Shown in pieces: positions 41,984 to 50,510 of a stretch of DNA of 64,000 nucleotides. The stretch comes from Planctomycetota bacterium. GTDB lineage: Bacteria > Planctomycetota > B15-G4 > SIAN01. The stretch is from positions 62,001-126,000 of the forward strand of contig JANQQL010000010.1 in NCBI GenBank assembly GCA_028289345.1, given 5' to 3'. Position numbers and translations under genes: made by a program. Positions within the stretch are counted from its first letter, which is position 1; each line of letters starts with the position of its first letter. The notes below the pieces were generated by a model. It ran no database searches. It saw nothing but the letters and a program-made list of their open reading frames with translations, and was not told where the DNA came from.

Positions 41984-43708
41984 ATGTCCACGTCGACTCC
42001 CGTGATGGAATCCGCGGTCACTCCTCTCGGAGAGATCCTGGTCAACGCTGGCCAGTTGACCGAGTCCCAGCTCGCCGAAGCCTTGGCGGACCAAGAACAA
42101 AACGGCGGAAAGCTCGGCCAAGTTCTCGTCCGTCGTGGCGTGATCACAGAATTGGAACTCGCCCAATCCCTGAGCGATCAGGGCCGCATCCCCTCGGTCC
42201 AACTCAGTCCGTCCTTCGTGGATGTGGAGGTGGCTCATCGCTTGGGGCCGGAAGTCTCGTGGAACCTGAACGCGATTGCCATCAACCGCATCGCCGGTGT
42301 GACGACCGTCGCCCTGGACGATCCCGAGAATGCGGAGAGCATTCGACTGCTGACCAAGCACCTCGGAGGCGACATCCTCCCGGTGTACGCCGGCCCCGGA
42401 TCGATCCAAGAGTGCCTCGACTACCTCTTCCCCAAAGGTTTCCAGGCGCCCTCGGATCTCGAACAACTAGTGGAAGAAGCCCACGTTGCCGCGACCGACG
42501 ACGGCGACGAAGAGCTCATCGCCAACCTGTCCGAAGACGAGGGCGAACAACCGGCAATTCAGCTCATCAACGGAATCCTAGAGGACGCTCTCGCCGCCCG
42601 GGCAAGCGACGTCCACATGGAAGCCAGACAAGACCGGTTCCGCGTTCGATTCCGAGTCGACGGAGCTCTCTTGGACCGCTTGAGTTTGCCCAAGACGTGG
42701 ATGCGCCCCTGCATGTCGCGTCTCAAGGTCATGGCAAACCTGGACATCGCCCAGCGCCGACTTCCCCAAGACGGTCGAATTCAGGCGGAGGTGCAGGGCA
42801 AACGAGTCGACCTGCGAGTCGCAACCTCGGGAACCATTCACGGCGAGGGAGCTGTGATCCGCGTTCTGGATGGCGGTCGCCGGGTCTTCACCCTCGATCA
42901 ACTCGGATTGGGAACGGAACAGCTGGTCCGTCTGCAGCGAATCATTGACGCCAGGGACGGCTTCATTCTGGCCACGGGTCCGACGGGCGTCGGCAAGACC
43001 ACGACCCTGTACAGCATCCTGCGTCGGCTCAATTCTCCGGATCGCAAGCTCACGACTCTGGAAGACCCTGTGGAAAATGAAATCCCCGGCGCGGAGCAGA
43101 TCTCGACCAATCACAAGATTGGCCTCACCTTCGCCACCGGACTGCGAGCGTTGCTGCGGATGGATCCGGACGTGATCATGGTCGGCGAAATGCGCGACGT
43201 CGAGACCGCCCGCATCGCAGTGCAGGCGGCCTTGACGGGACACCTGGTCCTTTCCACCTTGGCGACGGTGGGAACCGCCGAAACGATCACTCGCCTGCAG
43301 GACATGGGGATCGAACGCTATCTGCTCGCGGACACGATCCGAGGAGTGGTGTCCCAAAGACTGGTGCGGCGCATCTGCCTGGAATGCAAAGTTCCTGTCG
43401 ACCCCCCTCGCCATCTGCGGGAAGCCTTGGCGCTCGAGCCGGGAGCAGGTCCGTTCTACACCGGCAAAGGGTGCGCCGCTTGCTTGAACACCGGCTTCAA
43501 GGGCCGGGTCGGAATCTACGAAATCTTAGAGATGACCCCCGAGCTCTATCAGCTGATGAGTCAGCGCACCAGTGCCGGCGAACTTCGTGCGGCGGCCAAG
43601 CAAATGGGAATGACCACCATGCTGAGTCAGGGTCTTCGCAAAGCCCTGGCCGGCGAAACCACTCTGGAAGAAGTTTGGGGCACCGCCTCGTGGAGCGTCG
43701 ACCGATGA
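41984..43708 (+). CDS. Type II secretion/type IV pilus assembly ATPase, GspE/PilB-like
   Basis: The 574-residue protein has an N-terminal MshEN/GspE-N domain (LGEILVNAGQLTESQLAEAL) and the GspE core. Walker A is GPTGVGKT (residues 332-339, Lys338), followed by TLEDPVENEIPGAEQ (Asp box), LRMDPDVIMVGEMRD (Walker B) and a tetracysteine zinc site (CLEC and CAAC). The usual His-box STLHTN reads STLATVG here, losing the conserved His. It energises pseudopilus or pilus assembly and probably works with the pseudopilins at 32393-35336. ATG 41984 was chosen; its ribosome binding site is weak. It overlaps the next gene by four bases. Confidence 0.88.
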   Translation: MSTSTPVMESAVTPLGEILVNAGQLTESQLAEALADQEQNGGKLGQVLVRRGVITELELAQSLSDQGRIPSVQLSPSFVDVEVAHRLGPEVSWNLNAIAINRIAGVTTVALDDPENAESIRLLTKHLGGDILPVYAGPGSIQECLDYLFPKGFQAPSDLEQLVEEAHVAATDDGDEELIANLSEDEGEQPAIQLINGILEDALAARASDVHMEARQDRFRVRFRVDGALLDRLSLPKTWMRPCMSRLKVMANLDIAQRRLPQDGRIQAEVQGKRVDLRVATSGTIHGEGAVIRVLDGGRRVFTLDQLGLGTEQLVRLQRIIDARDGFILATGPTGVGKTTTLYSILRRLNSPDRKLTTLEDPVENEIPGAEQISTNHKIGLTFATGLRALLRMDPDVIMVGEMRDVETARIAVQAALTGHLVLSTLATVGTAETITRLQDMGIERYLLADTIRGVVSQRLVRRICLECKVPVDPPRHLREALALEPGAGPFYTGKGCAACLNTGFKGRVGIYEILEMTPELYQLMSQRTSAGELRAAAKQMGMTTMLSQGLRKALAGETTLEEVWGTASWSVDR

Positions 43709-44178
43709 AGATGATCTTCTTGATTCACGACCACCAAGACAATCCGTGGCATCGCAAGCAGCAGATCGAGTCCTCAGGCTTTCGGGTGGAAATGTTCACT
43801 CGCGGGGAGGATGCCATCGCCGTTCTGGACGACTACAAACCGGATCTCCTCCTCATGGATGTCCTACTGGACGGGCCGAACGGTTTCGAGGTCTGCCGCA
43901 AGATCCGGGAAACCCACGGAGCGGACAAGCTGCCGATCATTCTTTGCTCCACCATCTACCGAGACATTCGGTTCCAGACCGAGGCTCATATGGCCGGCGC
44001 CCAGGACTACTTCCTGCGCCCCATCGAGATCTCGGAACTGGTGGCCAAGATGATTCGACACACGGGATCCTTCGGCCAGAAGAATGGCACGGCAACGCCA
44101 TCGTCGTCGGCCGACTCTGCTTCCCAGCGAAATGGAAAAGCGGAGGAAACCGAGTTGGAGGCATCGCTTTCCAGCTAG
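43705..44178 (+). CDS. Stand-alone response regulator receiver protein
   Basis: The 157-residue protein is one receiver domain with phosphoacceptor Asp52 (LLLMDVLLDGPNGFEVCRKIR) and the conserved switch Ser/Thr (ILCSTIYRD). The usual Lys in the K-P motif is Arg (YFLRPIE). The C-terminal 40 residues are Ser/Glu-rich and disordered. The start codon overlaps the stop of the GspE/PilB-like gene (ATGA), so the two are translated together, suggesting control of the pilus or secretion ATPase. Confidence 0.82.
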   Translation: MKMIFLIHDHQDNPWHRKQQIESSGFRVEMFTRGEDAIAVLDDYKPDLLLMDVLLDGPNGFEVCRKIRETHGADKLPIILCSTIYRDIRFQTEAHMAGAQDYFLRPIEISELVAKMIRHTGSFGQKNGTATPSSSADSASQRNGKAEETELEASLSS

Positions 44179-44206
44179 TGGCCCGCCAGCGGCGATCTCC
44201 ACAAAG

Positions 44207-44271
44207 CGCGGCCCTCGCAGGCAGTGGAACAAGCCTTTCGAAGCCTGATCGGACCTTTCGCCGAGCTAGGG
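44207..44271 (-). repeat. Shortened copy of the dispersed palindromic repeat
   Basis: On the minus strand this begins CCTAGCTCGGCGAAAGG and ends GGCTTGTTCCACTGCCTGCG, with GTCCGATCAGG between. It matches both ends of the long copy at 55262-55429 (CCTAGCGAGCC and GACTTGTTCACCGGCTTGC) with the middle missing. The first CTAG provides the TAG stop of the CRTAC1-like gene ending at 44266. Confidence 0.6.
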
Positions 44272-46224
44272 ATTTCCGGTGACGCTCAATCGATTGACGA
44301 TGAAGGTCACCAAGGCGCCGGGCACCGCAAACGGGGGCCCCTCGGGACGGTGAGCTCGGGCTCGGACCAGGACCCGCCCCACGCCGTTCACGTAGTCGGT
44401 CGCGTCGACCCCGGAAACCGGATGCACGGTGTCGGCATTGGTCAACTCCCAGGTATCCAAGTCGTCGAATTGCTCGGTCGTCCAGTTGAAGGCTTGGAGG
44501 TTGGCGGACAGCTCTTGGGTCGACAGCCGCCGACTCTCCAAAGACACGTCGAAGGTCGTGCTAGAGGAATCCACCTGAAATCCGACCTCGATGGTGGGCA
44601 CCGTGCTCGAACGCAACCAGAGTCGCGAGGCACTACTCAAGGCGAGAATGCTGCCACGGGTTCTCCAAGTTCCGCGCACGAAACGCATGTCTGATACCGG
44701 TCCGGATCCCACCTGAACCACTCCGCCGCCGCGGAGTCCGGCGATCTCCACAACATCACCATCCGGGAATTGGACCTCGACGTCGGCAGACTCGTCCCAA
44801 CCGAGGCCGAAGTGGGCCTCCGCCGGCTCCTGAGCGATGTAGCTCGTGCCGGCACTGATGAAGCGCATCTGTTGATTGAACGACGTGCTCGCCCGGACGA
44901 TGGATCCGATGGCCCGTTTGTTCGCACCGGATTGGCGCGGCTGGATCACCAAGTAGTTGCCGGCTTCGAAAGCATCAGGCGTCGGACGGTTGTCCCACAG
45001 GCGAACGGTTCCCCCACTGTTGTGGGTGGTTTGCATCAGGTCCATGTCGCCGTCACGATCCAGGTCCACAGCAATCAAGCTGACTCCCCAGTCAAAGTCC
45101 TGAATCCCAGCTTGCTCGGCCAAGTCTCGAGAGAACCACCTCGGGCCGTGACCCTGGTTGCGATAGAAGCGAGTGGAGTCCACGTTCATTCCAAAGCCGT
45201 TGGTCGCGGCAAGATCTACCCAGCCGTCATTGTCTGCGTCGAAGAACGTGCAGCCCCATCCCCAGCCGCCGTCCGCGATCCCTTGAGCCTTGGACACTTC
45301 GGTGAAGGCCAATGACCCACCGCTGGTCTCGTTGCGAAGCAGAATGCTGTGTTCGTGGGTATTGAAGATATTGGTGACGAACAGATCCATCTTGCCGTCG
45401 TGGTTGTAATCTCCGAGCGCCGCCCCCATGTCATTCATGGAATTGTTGACGCTCAACGCAACAGACACGTCTGTGAACGTCCCGTCTCCGTCGTTCAACC
45501 ACAACCGGTTCTCGTCGAAATCCACGGCCTGGTACAGATCCATCCAACCGTCTTCGTTGAAGTCGAAGAAGGTCGGCTGCCACTGGGTGTTTTCGATATT
45601 GGTCCGAACCCCGCACGCCACCGAGATGTCGGTGAAGGTACCGTCTCCATTGTTCTGAAACATATGGCCTTCGTCGTTTCCCGCGTTGTCCCAGATCCCG
45701 GCATAGAAGTCCAAGTCGTCGTCGTTGTCGATGTCTGCCGCGCACATCCCTCCCCGATTGATCCCCGGTTCAAGGATCTCGAGGCCGGCGGCGGCGGTGG
45801 TTTCGACAAAGACGAGTCCTTCTTGCTGTTGGAACAGTTTGAAGGAAGTCGAGGCGACATCGTTGGAAGTCAACAAGTCGAGCCGCCCATCTCCGTTGTA
45901 GTCGAACCAAAGGGCGACGCGGACACCTTCCGCATCATCGAGACCAACGGCCGTGGCCTGGTTCAAGAACGTGCCATCGCCCTGATTGATCAGCAACTGA
46001 CACGCCGTGCCTGCTTTGTTGGGAATGAATAAGTCGATGTCACCGTCGTCATCCACATCGGCCGCGGCAATTCCTTGCCCATGCTTATCCGTCGAGTTGG
46101 ACGGAATCCCTCGCTCTGCAGAGACTTCCTCGAACTCGAACGTCAGGCGAGCCACTTGGGCGACGGAACGGTGACCGAGCAAGCCCACCGCCAACGCAAC
46201 GGTCACAACAAAGGACAGGCGCAT
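44266..46224 (-). CDS. CRTAC1-type secreted FG-GAP/ASPIC-UnbV protein
   Basis: The 652-residue protein has a signal peptide (VTVALAVGLLGHRSVAQ) and a series of FG-GAP/VCBS repeats with calcium-binding loops DxDxDGxxDLxx (ADVDDDGDIDLFI, FDYNGDGRLDLL, FDFNEDGWMDLY, DYNHDGKMDLFV). It ends in an ASPIC/UnbV-like module (GSIVRAS, SAGTSYIAQEPAEAHFGLG, VEVQFPDGDVVEIAGL). A beta-rich C-terminal region of about 130 residues has no recognised family. Start ATG 46224 follows GGGAGAA. It is probably a calcium-stabilised cell-surface propeller. Its TAG stop is contributed by a repeat element. Confidence 0.87.
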   Translation of the reverse strand: MRLSFVVTVALAVGLLGHRSVAQVARLTFEFEEVSAERGIPSNSTDKHGQGIAAADVDDDGDIDLFIPNKAGTACQLLINQGDGTFLNQATAVGLDDAEGVRVALWFDYNGDGRLDLLTSNDVASTSFKLFQQQEGLVFVETTAAAGLEILEPGINRGGMCAADIDNDDDLDFYAGIWDNAGNDEGHMFQNNGDGTFTDISVACGVRTNIENTQWQPTFFDFNEDGWMDLYQAVDFDENRLWLNDGDGTFTDVSVALSVNNSMNDMGAALGDYNHDGKMDLFVTNIFNTHEHSILLRNETSGGSLAFTEVSKAQGIADGGWGWGCTFFDADNDGWVDLAATNGFGMNVDSTRFYRNQGHGPRWFSRDLAEQAGIQDFDWGVSLIAVDLDRDGDMDLMQTTHNSGGTVRLWDNRPTPDAFEAGNYLVIQPRQSGANKRAIGSIVRASTSFNQQMRFISAGTSYIAQEPAEAHFGLGWDESADVEVQFPDGDVVEIAGLRGGGVVQVGSGPVSDMRFVRGTWRTRGSILALSSASRLWLRSSTVPTIEVGFQVDSSSTTFDVSLESRRLSTQELSANLQAFNWTTEQFDDLDTWELTNADTVHPVSGVDATDYVNGVGRVLVRARAHRPEGPPFAVPGALVTFIVNRLSVTGNP

Positions 46225-46493
46225 CGAGATTCTCCCAGTAGGTCGTCGTGAAGACTCCGCGGCCCTCGACCGATCCGATCGCTCCACGGACTCCGCTTTT
46301 TCACACGATTTCGCCCGACAATAGCCAGCCCGTCGCACCAGGGAGAACGCCGTGCGCTCTCCGAGCCGTGGAGCGCCGGAGAGATCGGCCACACCAAGAG
46401 CCGTCCCCGCGAACAGGGCCAGGCGGCCAATCCGGCGGAAGTTTGGTCGCGACTCGAGAAAGATCTCGTGCTCGACGCTCGCCGAGGGATTGT

Positions 46494-47243
46494 CTACTGG
46501 GGCGCAACCCCCAGCTTCGCCATGTCCGCCTGGCGAAGCATGACGTACTTGGCCACCGCATCTTCGTTCTCAGCGTAGTTGAGCGTGAGATCGGGCAGGA
46601 ACTCGACTCCGTAGCGCACGTGATCCCGGACCAGAGCGCGCAGGCGCAGGATGCCGACCATGCGGACCGGATTCGAAGAGGTCGGGAGGTCGATCCGCGT
46701 TTCCACGAAATCGCTGTCGCGAAAACTCGCGTCCGCATCGCGCGGTCCCTGAAATGAGATCCCGGAATAGGAGATATTGACGAGTTCCCCCTCCACCGAC
46801 TGCTCGGCGACGGAACTCGTCAACGTCGGTGCCTCGCCTCGTGCCACAGGAATCGAGGTCAACCGAACCGTCGGGCGCTCTTTCCAGGTCGGATCGACCC
46901 GAAAGGCGACCCGCTGATTGCTGAGCCTGCGCAGGCGCTCGGCCAGAGCTTCGCGCTCGGCCGGTTTGACGTCGAAGGCATATTGGGATGCTTGCAGGTG
47001 TTCCGCGTTGTGTCGGATCTCCAAATGAGCCGGGACCAACAAGTCCTCCCCGTTTCGCGCTAAGAAGCGAAGTTCGACAGATTGGCCGAGAGCTTGCGGG
47101 GGACGTCGGCGCTGATCACTCAACGTCGCCGCTCGAGCCGTCAAAACGATGAGTTCCCGCTCCGTCGTGGAGTCTCTTCCGAGGAACACCGACAGGCCGT
47201 GGGGCCGACCGGGAGTCACCAGGAACTGGTCCGTCTTCACCAC
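46494..47243 (-). CDS. PilZ-like domain protein
   Basis: In the C-terminal half, RRLSNQRVAFRVD and GELVNISYSGISFQGP resemble the RxxxR and N/D-x-S-x-x-G elements of PilZ domains, which bind cyclic di-GMP and act on motility, pili or exopolysaccharide. The match is moderate. I place the start at GTG 47243 because GGGAGGGAG lies just upstream; the frame is open to TTG 47423 without a ribosome binding site. This gives 249 residues. No membrane segment is present. Confidence 0.62.
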   Translation of the reverse strand: MVKTDQFLVTPGRPHGLSVFLGRDSTTERELIVLTARAATLSDQRRRPPQALGQSVELRFLARNGEDLLVPAHLEIRHNAEHLQASQYAFDVKPAEREALAERLRRLSNQRVAFRVDPTWKERPTVRLTSIPVARGEAPTLTSSVAEQSVEGELVNISYSGISFQGPRDADASFRDSDFVETRIDLPTSSNPVRMVGILRLRALVRDHVRYGVEFLPDLTLNYAENEDAVAKYVMLRQADMAKLGVAPQ

Positions 47244-47552
47244 GACACTCCCTCCCGCTTCCTGTGTGGGCGCGCGCTCCGGAAGATCTGTCGACCCGAT
47301 CTGGGAGAGCTTCCTCTGGCCCGGAACCCCCACGATAGGCAATTCGGGCAATCCGGACGAGGCAGCCCTGAGCGAGCCAGGAGGAACCCACGAGGAGTCT
47401 GCGTCATGGGAGAAGATGGTCAACTGTGCGCGGGCTTCGCCTCAGTCTTTTCTTCGAAACGTTCGGTGGATTGGTGGATTCATTGGGGCGATCACTCGAA
47501 AGCCCCGGATGAATGAAACGGACAAATGGCCGTGCTCGCCCAACGCTGACTC

Positions 47553-48311
47553 CTAACGGAGCGGCCGGCGAATGTCGTCCCTCGGCTGCATCGGCGAGGC
47601 CTCCAGCCGGAAATCATCGAAGTTCATCTGAGGAATCCCGTCACTGCCGATGAACGCAATCGCCAGGAACATGTTGCGCAGATCCCGGGGAAGGTTCGCC
47701 GGGGAAACGTACTCCAGCTCGTACGGCATCATTTGTCCCTCCGTCCCCGGCGCTGGCAAGATGCTGGAAAAGACCAGAGTGGCGACTCCCGGAGTCCCGG
47801 CGAATGCCAAGGTCTCGCGGTCCGGCGCCGCCAGGAGCGCGACATAGATGCCACTGCGAGGCTCCCACAATCCGGATGCGGCAAGAAACGAAAGACGGTA
47901 GCGCGTTCTTGCCTGGATCCGAGCCGTGAGGGTTTGTTGCATCCAGACGTTGCGTAGAGACGCCACATGGTTCCCGGAGTAGCCGACGAGCAAAGGCTGG
48001 CCTTGCAGATTGTTGTACGGACGAAGCACCCCCGCGTAGATCGGATTGCTGCTCGGCGGCGATGGCAGAAACGTTCGCCAACCGGCAACGGACACCGTGT
48101 CAACAAACTGGGGGAGACCAAACGGATCCGGGATCGTTCCCACCGGAACTCCGACTCCTCCCGCACCATTGGTCACCTCGCCCACCGCGAGAGGGCGTGA
48201 CACACGTTCGAAGCCGGGATTCACGATGGGGAGGAGCTGGGCAAAACTTTGGGGAGCAAGAAACAGGCACGCGAACGAAAGGAAAACAGAGACACGCAAT
48301 CGATGACCCAT
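47553..48311 (-). CDS. Secreted protein of unknown function
   Basis: The 252-residue protein has a clear signal peptide (VSVFLSFACLFLAPQSFA). The mature part begins LLPIVNPGFERVSRP and contains GYSGNHVASLRNVWMQQTLTA and QMNFDDFRLEASP. This pattern (NPGFE, a middle strand, DDFRL near the end) recalls DUF642-like/galactose-binding-like secreted folds, but I cannot assign a family. ATG 48311 follows GAGGAGG. It is the nearest minus-strand gene to the divergent CRTAC1-like gene at 48484. Confidence 0.7.
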   Translation of the reverse strand: MGHRLRVSVFLSFACLFLAPQSFAQLLPIVNPGFERVSRPLAVGEVTNGAGGVGVPVGTIPDPFGLPQFVDTVSVAGWRTFLPSPPSSNPIYAGVLRPYNNLQGQPLLVGYSGNHVASLRNVWMQQTLTARIQARTRYRLSFLAASGLWEPRSGIYVALLAAPDRETLAFAGTPGVATLVFSSILPAPGTEGQMMPYELEYVSPANLPRDLRNMFLAIAFIGSDGIPQMNFDDFRLEASPMQPRDDIRRPLR

Positions 48312-48483
48312 CGGTGATCCCTCCTCACTCTCGCGGTGGGCGAAACGGATTCCACCAAGCATCGACGGAAGTCAGCGATCGATTCCCCAGCACTTTTTCT
48401 CTCGCCAAGTGGCGCCCATTCCGCTCAATTCTTGGCAGCCATTACAATCCACCGCGGATCCCCCCGGGAAAAGGAGTCGCGAA

Positions 48484-50442
48484 ATGCCCCGTCGCCCCTC
48501 CCGTACTCTTGTCGTTGCTTTCCTCATCGCGATCGCTTGGCTCAGTCACCCCGGCGCCGCGACGGCTCAACTCTTCAGCGAGCAAGCCGTCGCCCAGAAC
48601 GTCACCTTCTCTCATCACGTGGATCTCGCTGACGAGATCGACATGGGTGCGGGCGGCGCGTTCGGCGACTTCGATGGGGACGGCGATCCCGATCTCTATG
48701 TGGCGGACCGCATCGGCGCCAACAAGCTGTTCGAAAATCAAGGACTGGGGACAGGGTTCGTGGAAGTCGGCGTGGCCTGCGGTGTCGATTTACCAACCGC
48801 AGAGTCGACGGGTGCTCTGTTCGGCGACTATGACAACGATGGCGACCAAGACCTCTACGTCATGAACCGCGGCGACAACGTGCTGTTTCGCAATGATGGC
48901 AGCGACGGCTTGGGTGGCTGGATCTTCACCGACGTCACCGCTTCCCTTGGCGTCGAAGCATTCGGTCGCACCAGCTCAGCTTGCTACGGCGACTACGACA
49001 ATGACGGCTACTTGGATCTGTACGTCGGCAACCATGTGTACAGCACCGCCGGTCCGACTCCCGGTGACCTCTACCACTCCGACTTTTTGTTCCACAACGT
49101 TCCCGGGCCGGACGGATCACGCAGCTTCGAGGACGTGACTGCCCAGGTGCTGAACGCGACACTCTTGTCAATCTCCATTGCCCATTCGGTCGGCTTCGTC
49201 GACTACGACCGCGATGGCGATCAGGACATCTATGTCGTCAACGAGGCCATGAACCACCGAGATCCGGCTTTGACCGGCGAGAACCTGATGTTTCGCAACG
49301 ACGGCCCCGATGGCCAAGGCAACTGGATCTTCACCGAGGTCGCAGGCCCCTTGGGTCTCGATCACCGGAACAATCCCATGGGGCTCGCCATCAGCGACGT
49401 CGACCACGATGGCTGGATGGACCTGGCCATGTCGGACTTGGGAGCGAACACACTGTACATGAACCAGGGCGGCACCAGTTTCGTCGATGTTGCTCCCCAG
49501 GCCGGGATCGACCGCCCCGATGTCCCAGGAACCGGAACGGTTCAGATCGGCTGGGGCCTCGTGCTGTTCGACTACAACTTCGACGCCCAGGACGACCTCT
49601 ACGTGGCGACCGGGAACCTGGAAGTCCCGACCGGACAACCGAACCCATTCTTCCAGAACTTGGGGACCACTCCTCTAACGTTCGCGGACTTGACCGACAC
49701 CTGCGGCGCCAACCCGGACTCCCGCTCTCGCACCGTGGTCCGAGCCGACTACGACCGAGACGGAGACGAGGACCTGTACGTGGTCGCCTTGGGACAAAAG
49801 GCTCAGCTTTTCCGAAATGATCTGAGCGCTGGTGACTTCGTGGCCATTCGATTGGAAGGGACGGTATCCAATCGCGACGCGCTGGGCGCGATCGTTCGCG
49901 TCACCGCCCCGACTTTGCCCGATCAGTATCGAATGATGCAAAGCGGCTCCACCACGGGCGGCGGACACGAAAAGCGTCTCACCTTTGGCGTTCCCGGGGT
50001 TGCCTCCGTGGACGTGCACGTTCTGTGGCCAAGCGGACAGCAAACCTTGCGCACGGGAGTGACTCCCGCGTCGTTCTTGAAAATCCGGGAGCCACGTCCC
50101 ATCCCGGGACTCGGTTACACCAACGCCGTCGATCTGACGGGCGCCACACCTCCGCTCAAGCCGGAAGTGGACACCGACGGTGACATCGTCATCGACGTGC
50201 CCCCTCCCGGGAGTTCGATCACCCACGCCACGCTGGTCGTGGAGCACGCGAGCCCCTCCGGGGGTCCGTCCGGCAACTCCGGATCCACCGTTCCGCAAAT
50301 CCGCTGGGTGCCGATTGGCCCGGCGGGCCGAATGGTGAGACTCGGCACGGACACGGCGAGCACCTGGCGGCTCCAGTGGATTGGCATGGGTCCGGATGGT
50401 GCTTGGCAGACCGGGCCGACTCTTCGAGTCGAAAAGCACTGA
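48484..50442 (+). CDS. CRTAC1-type secreted FG-GAP/ASPIC-UnbV protein
   Basis: The 652-residue protein has a signal peptide (LVVAFLIAIAWLSHPGAATAQ) and at least six FG-GAP repeats with DxDxDGxxDLYV calcium loops (DFDGDGDPDLYV, DYDNDGDQDLYV, DYDNDGYLDLYV, DYDRDGDQDIYV, DYDRDGDEDLYV). An ASPIC/UnbV-like segment follows (GAIVRVTAPTL, MMQSGSTTGGGHEKRLTFG, VDVHVLWPSGQQ), then a beta-rich domain of about 110 residues. AAGGAG lies eight bases before ATG 48484. It is a paralogue of the gene at 44266-46224, although the C-terminal modules differ. Confidence 0.88.
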   Translation: MPRRPSRTLVVAFLIAIAWLSHPGAATAQLFSEQAVAQNVTFSHHVDLADEIDMGAGGAFGDFDGDGDPDLYVADRIGANKLFENQGLGTGFVEVGVACGVDLPTAESTGALFGDYDNDGDQDLYVMNRGDNVLFRNDGSDGLGGWIFTDVTASLGVEAFGRTSSACYGDYDNDGYLDLYVGNHVYSTAGPTPGDLYHSDFLFHNVPGPDGSRSFEDVTAQVLNATLLSISIAHSVGFVDYDRDGDQDIYVVNEAMNHRDPALTGENLMFRNDGPDGQGNWIFTEVAGPLGLDHRNNPMGLAISDVDHDGWMDLAMSDLGANTLYMNQGGTSFVDVAPQAGIDRPDVPGTGTVQIGWGLVLFDYNFDAQDDLYVATGNLEVPTGQPNPFFQNLGTTPLTFADLTDTCGANPDSRSRTVVRADYDRDGDEDLYVVALGQKAQLFRNDLSAGDFVAIRLEGTVSNRDALGAIVRVTAPTLPDQYRMMQSGSTTGGGHEKRLTFGVPGVASVDVHVLWPSGQQTLRTGVTPASFLKIREPRPIPGLGYTNAVDLTGATPPLKPEVDTDGDIVIDVPPPGSSITHATLVVEHASPSGGPSGNSGSTVPQIRWVPIGPAGRMVRLGTDTASTWRLQWIGMGPDGAWQTGPTLRVEKH

Positions 50443-50510
50443 GCCACTGACCCGCCTCGCGGTGGAGTCCGCCGGCGCCGAAGACGACGGTGACCCGGTA
50501 TCCTTCGGCA

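Noticed and set aside
44266..50442. Both CRTAC1-type proteins are exactly 652 residues
   Set aside because: The C-terminal modules and repeat arrangement differ, so identical length appears to be coincidence rather than recent duplication.
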